Shown here: positions 62,441-64,000 of the stretch, one piece after another
How the letters are laid out: each line of letters opens with the position of its first letter
Numbering within the stretch: position 1 is the stretch's first letter
From: Fodinibacter sp963834965
GTDB taxonomy: Bacteria > Actinomycetota > Actinomycetes > Actinomycetales > Dermatophilaceae
DNA: 64,000 nt
Direction of reading: 5' to 3'
Assembly: GCA_963834965.1 (NCBI GenBank)
Contig: CAWIEI010000033.1
Span: 1-64,000, forward strand
Notes under the pieces: model-generated
Seen by the model: only the letters and a program-made list of their open reading frames with translations
Databases searched by the model: none
Told to the model about the DNA's origin: nothing
Translations under genes and position numbers: made by a program

Positions 62441-62477
62441 TCGAACACTTGTGCGATTGACCGTGCATCCGTAGAAT
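62441..62477 (+). promoter_or_regulatory. Promoter with LexA/SOS box upstream of frameshifted DUF222 gene
   Basis: TCGAAC-ACTT-GTGCGA (62441-62456) matches the mycobacterial SOS box TCGAAC-N4-GTTCGA at 11 of 12 positions. It overlaps a -35-like TTGTGC (62449-62454), with TAGAAT (62472-62477) at 17-bp spacing. Confidence 0.65.
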
Positions 62478-63670
62478 GGGGTGCAGCGGAGGGGCACCAG
62501 AGACGCGGGGGTGAGCAGCGATGGTGGAGTCGGGGATCGGTCCGGGCGACGTGGTCGCAGCCGCGGACGCTGCTGCTGCGGCCCTGGCGGGCGGCGCTGG
62601 ACCCGTCGGCGGTGACTGGCACGCGAGCGGAGTGGGCGGGTGCTGTCGGGTCGCTGCAGCAGGTGATCGACATGGCGACCGCCGCGCAGGACGCGGCGAT
62701 CGTGCGGTTGGCGGCGATCGAGCCGGAGTACCTCGAAGACGGTACTGAGGTGGAGACGCACCGGGCGCCTGGGCATGTGGCGTTGGATGCGCCGGCGATC
62801 GTGTCCGGGGTGTTGTCGGTGTCGGTGCTGCATGCCGAGCGGCGGGTGGAGGCGGCGGTGCTGCTGGCGGCGGACGGCCCGCAGGGGTCGGGCACCCACA
62901 GCGGCCTGGGTGGCCTGCACGCCGCGATGGGTGCGGGCCGGTTGGACTCCTACCGCGCCTGGGTGGTCGCCGAGGAGCTCGAGGCCGCCCCGGTGGAGGT
63001 ACGCGAGGCGGTGGTGACACTGTTGGAGCCGTACTTCGAGGTCGAGGATGGTGCGCACCTGCGGCGGCGGTGTCGGCGGGCGCTCGCGCGGATCAGCCCG
63101 GACCTGCTGCGTCAGCGCGCCCTGAAGGCTCGTTCGCAGGTTGGGCTGCGGCGGTGGGTGGCCGAGCCGGGTGTCGACCGGTGGGAGGGTACCTTCCCGT
63201 CCGAGGACGCCGCCACCGCGTGGGCGGCGATCGACGCGCTGGCGCACCGGTACGTCAAGGACGCGGTGTGCACCCACATCGAGGCCGCCCGCGGCAAGGC
63301 CCTGACCGACCTGGTCGCCGGGCAGGCCAGCATCGACACCGTCTTGACCATCACCGTCCCCGCCACCGGCCTGACCCACGACGCCCACGACGCCCCGGTC
63401 GGCACCACACCAGCCGCTACCGGGCCGGACGAGGCCGCCACGCCAGGCAGCCTGGGCGCTGTCGTCGCGAGCGGACCAGGGGGCGGCGCTGCAGGCAGCG
63501 AACCCGACGACCTGATCGAGGTCACCGGCCCGGCCGGGAACCAGCCGGTGTTCGTCTCCCGCGACTGGGTCACCGCCATGGCCACCCCGAACGCCCGCCC
63601 ACGCTCCCGAGTCAAGGCCAAAGCTCCCACGTCGTCCACCCCCACACCCACCTCCGAGTCCGAGACTGAC

Positions 63671-63710
63671 TCCAGGTCCAGGTCCAGGTCCAGGTCCAGG
63701 TCCAGGCCCA
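63671..63710 (+). repeat. TCCAGG hexanucleotide microsatellite encoding Ser-Arg repeats
   Basis: About six tandem TCCAGG units, followed by degenerate related units to about 63770, encode an SRSRSR tract and then SRSGSRSGSGSG in the DUF222 linker. Copy-number change would keep the frame. Confidence 0.8.
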
Positions 63711-63964
63711 GGCGCAGGCCCAGGTCCCGTTCCGGGTCCCGTTCCGGGTCCGGGTCCGGGTCACCCTCGGGCTCGCGGTCGCAGGCGGTGCAGGTGGCGC
63801 CGTGCCACCCGGACACCGGCGCGCTGGTCGACCCGGCCACCCAAGCGGCCGCCACCACCACCCTTGACGTCGCGCCCAGCATCCAACCGGGCACGCCTGC
63901 TGAGCCTGCTCAAGGGCTCGATTCACGACCCCAGGCACCAGGCGATGCCGACTCAGACATCGGA

Positions 63965-64000
63965 GGTCGCCGTGTCGACGGTCGCCGTGTCGACGGTCGC
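63965..64000 (+). repeat. 15-bp tandem repeat at window end (GGTCGCCGTGTCGAC)
   Basis: Two full copies and the first 6 bases of a third, encoding GRRVD units in the DUF222 linker; it continues beyond the window. Confidence 0.75.

Larger units (their letters stand above)
62521..64000 (+). pseudogene. DUF222/HNH (13E12) family gene with N-terminal frameshift, 3' truncated by window
   Basis: ATG 62521 follows a GGGGGTGA Shine-Dalgarno and an SOS-type promoter and encodes MVESGIGPGDVVAAADAAAA. The DUF222 sequence then continues in the next frame (ALDPSAVTGTRAEWAGAV, LQQVIDMATAAQDAAIVRL). The frame changes between about 62590 and 62610; the start frame alone would stop at 62748. The second frame is open to the window end and includes a Ser-Arg repeat tract. 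The HNH domain is not reached. Either a real decay, a sequencing error, or a programmed shift. Confidence 0.75.

Overview
This is about 64 kb of very GC-rich (roughly 70 percent or more by eye) actinobacterial chromosome. Gene order (rpsO-pnp-dapB, dapA-rnj-ftsK, rimO-pgsA-cinA-clgR, ileS-folC-DUF4233-ndk, mreBCD-mrdA), a T-box in front of ileS, DUF222/HNH (13E12-type) proteins and heavy GTG start use all fit a high-GC Gram-positive. I infer Intrasporangiaceae or a close relative, from overall similarity only. I saw no tRNA, rRNA, insertion sequence, prophage or CRISPR array.

Layout. 1-6.3 kb: 3' end of an Lhr-type helicase, an Nei/Fpg DNA glycosylase, then the reverse-strand rimO-pgsA-cinA-clgR run, an M19 dipeptidase and an ion channel. 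6.4-14.4 kb: ftsK, a 488-bp structured intergenic region, dapA-rnj, thyA-folA and an SMP-30-like protein. 14.5-23 kb: a DUF222/HNH gene behind a LexA-box-like promoter, two small hypotheticals, osmC, echA-GNAT-azlCD, and dapB-cobA-cbiX. 23-26.3 kb: a 45-residue gene behind Pho-box-like repeats, then pnp and rpsO. 26.3-32.8 kb: a TetR/cupin divergon and a soluble NAD-dependent formate dehydrogenase operon (fdsGBAD). 32.9-36.8 kb: an ABC exporter with a tandem-fused permease and an ArsR-SRPBCC-VOC operon under a palindromic operator. 36.8-43.5 kb: an acyltransferase, a VOC protein, a HelD/HelR-like RNA polymerase motor followed by a 63-bp tandem hairpin array, a SOUL protein and lpdA. 43.5-49.7 kb: mreBCD-mrdA, ndk, DUF4233 and an L7/L12-like membrane protein. 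49.8-55.1 kb: two paralogous secreted repeat proteins around a CDF-like transporter, inserted between DUF4233 and folC. 55.1-64 kb: folC, an M43-type metalloprotease without a signal peptide, ileS with its T-box leader, and a frameshifted DUF222 gene running off the window.

How it works together. Most of the window is core physiology: lysine/peptidoglycan precursors (dapA, dapB), thymidylate/folate (thyA, folA, folC), RNA turnover (rnj, pnp), cell shape (mre, PBP2) and chromosome segregation (ftsK). Accessory parts are the formate dehydrogenase, the efflux/stress operons, HelD and the secreted pair.

Regulation is unusually readable. At least 16 start codons have a TANNNT-like -10 hexamer ending 5-7 nt upstream and no Shine-Dalgarno, which implies leaderless transcripts. 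Clear operator-like palindromes precede the TetR gene, the ArsR gene and both secreted paralogues. The best candidates for something undescribed are the secreted pair with its duplicated promoter module, the 63-bp hairpin array behind helD, the Pho-box-driven 45-residue gene, and the over-represented GGATGCC heptamer.
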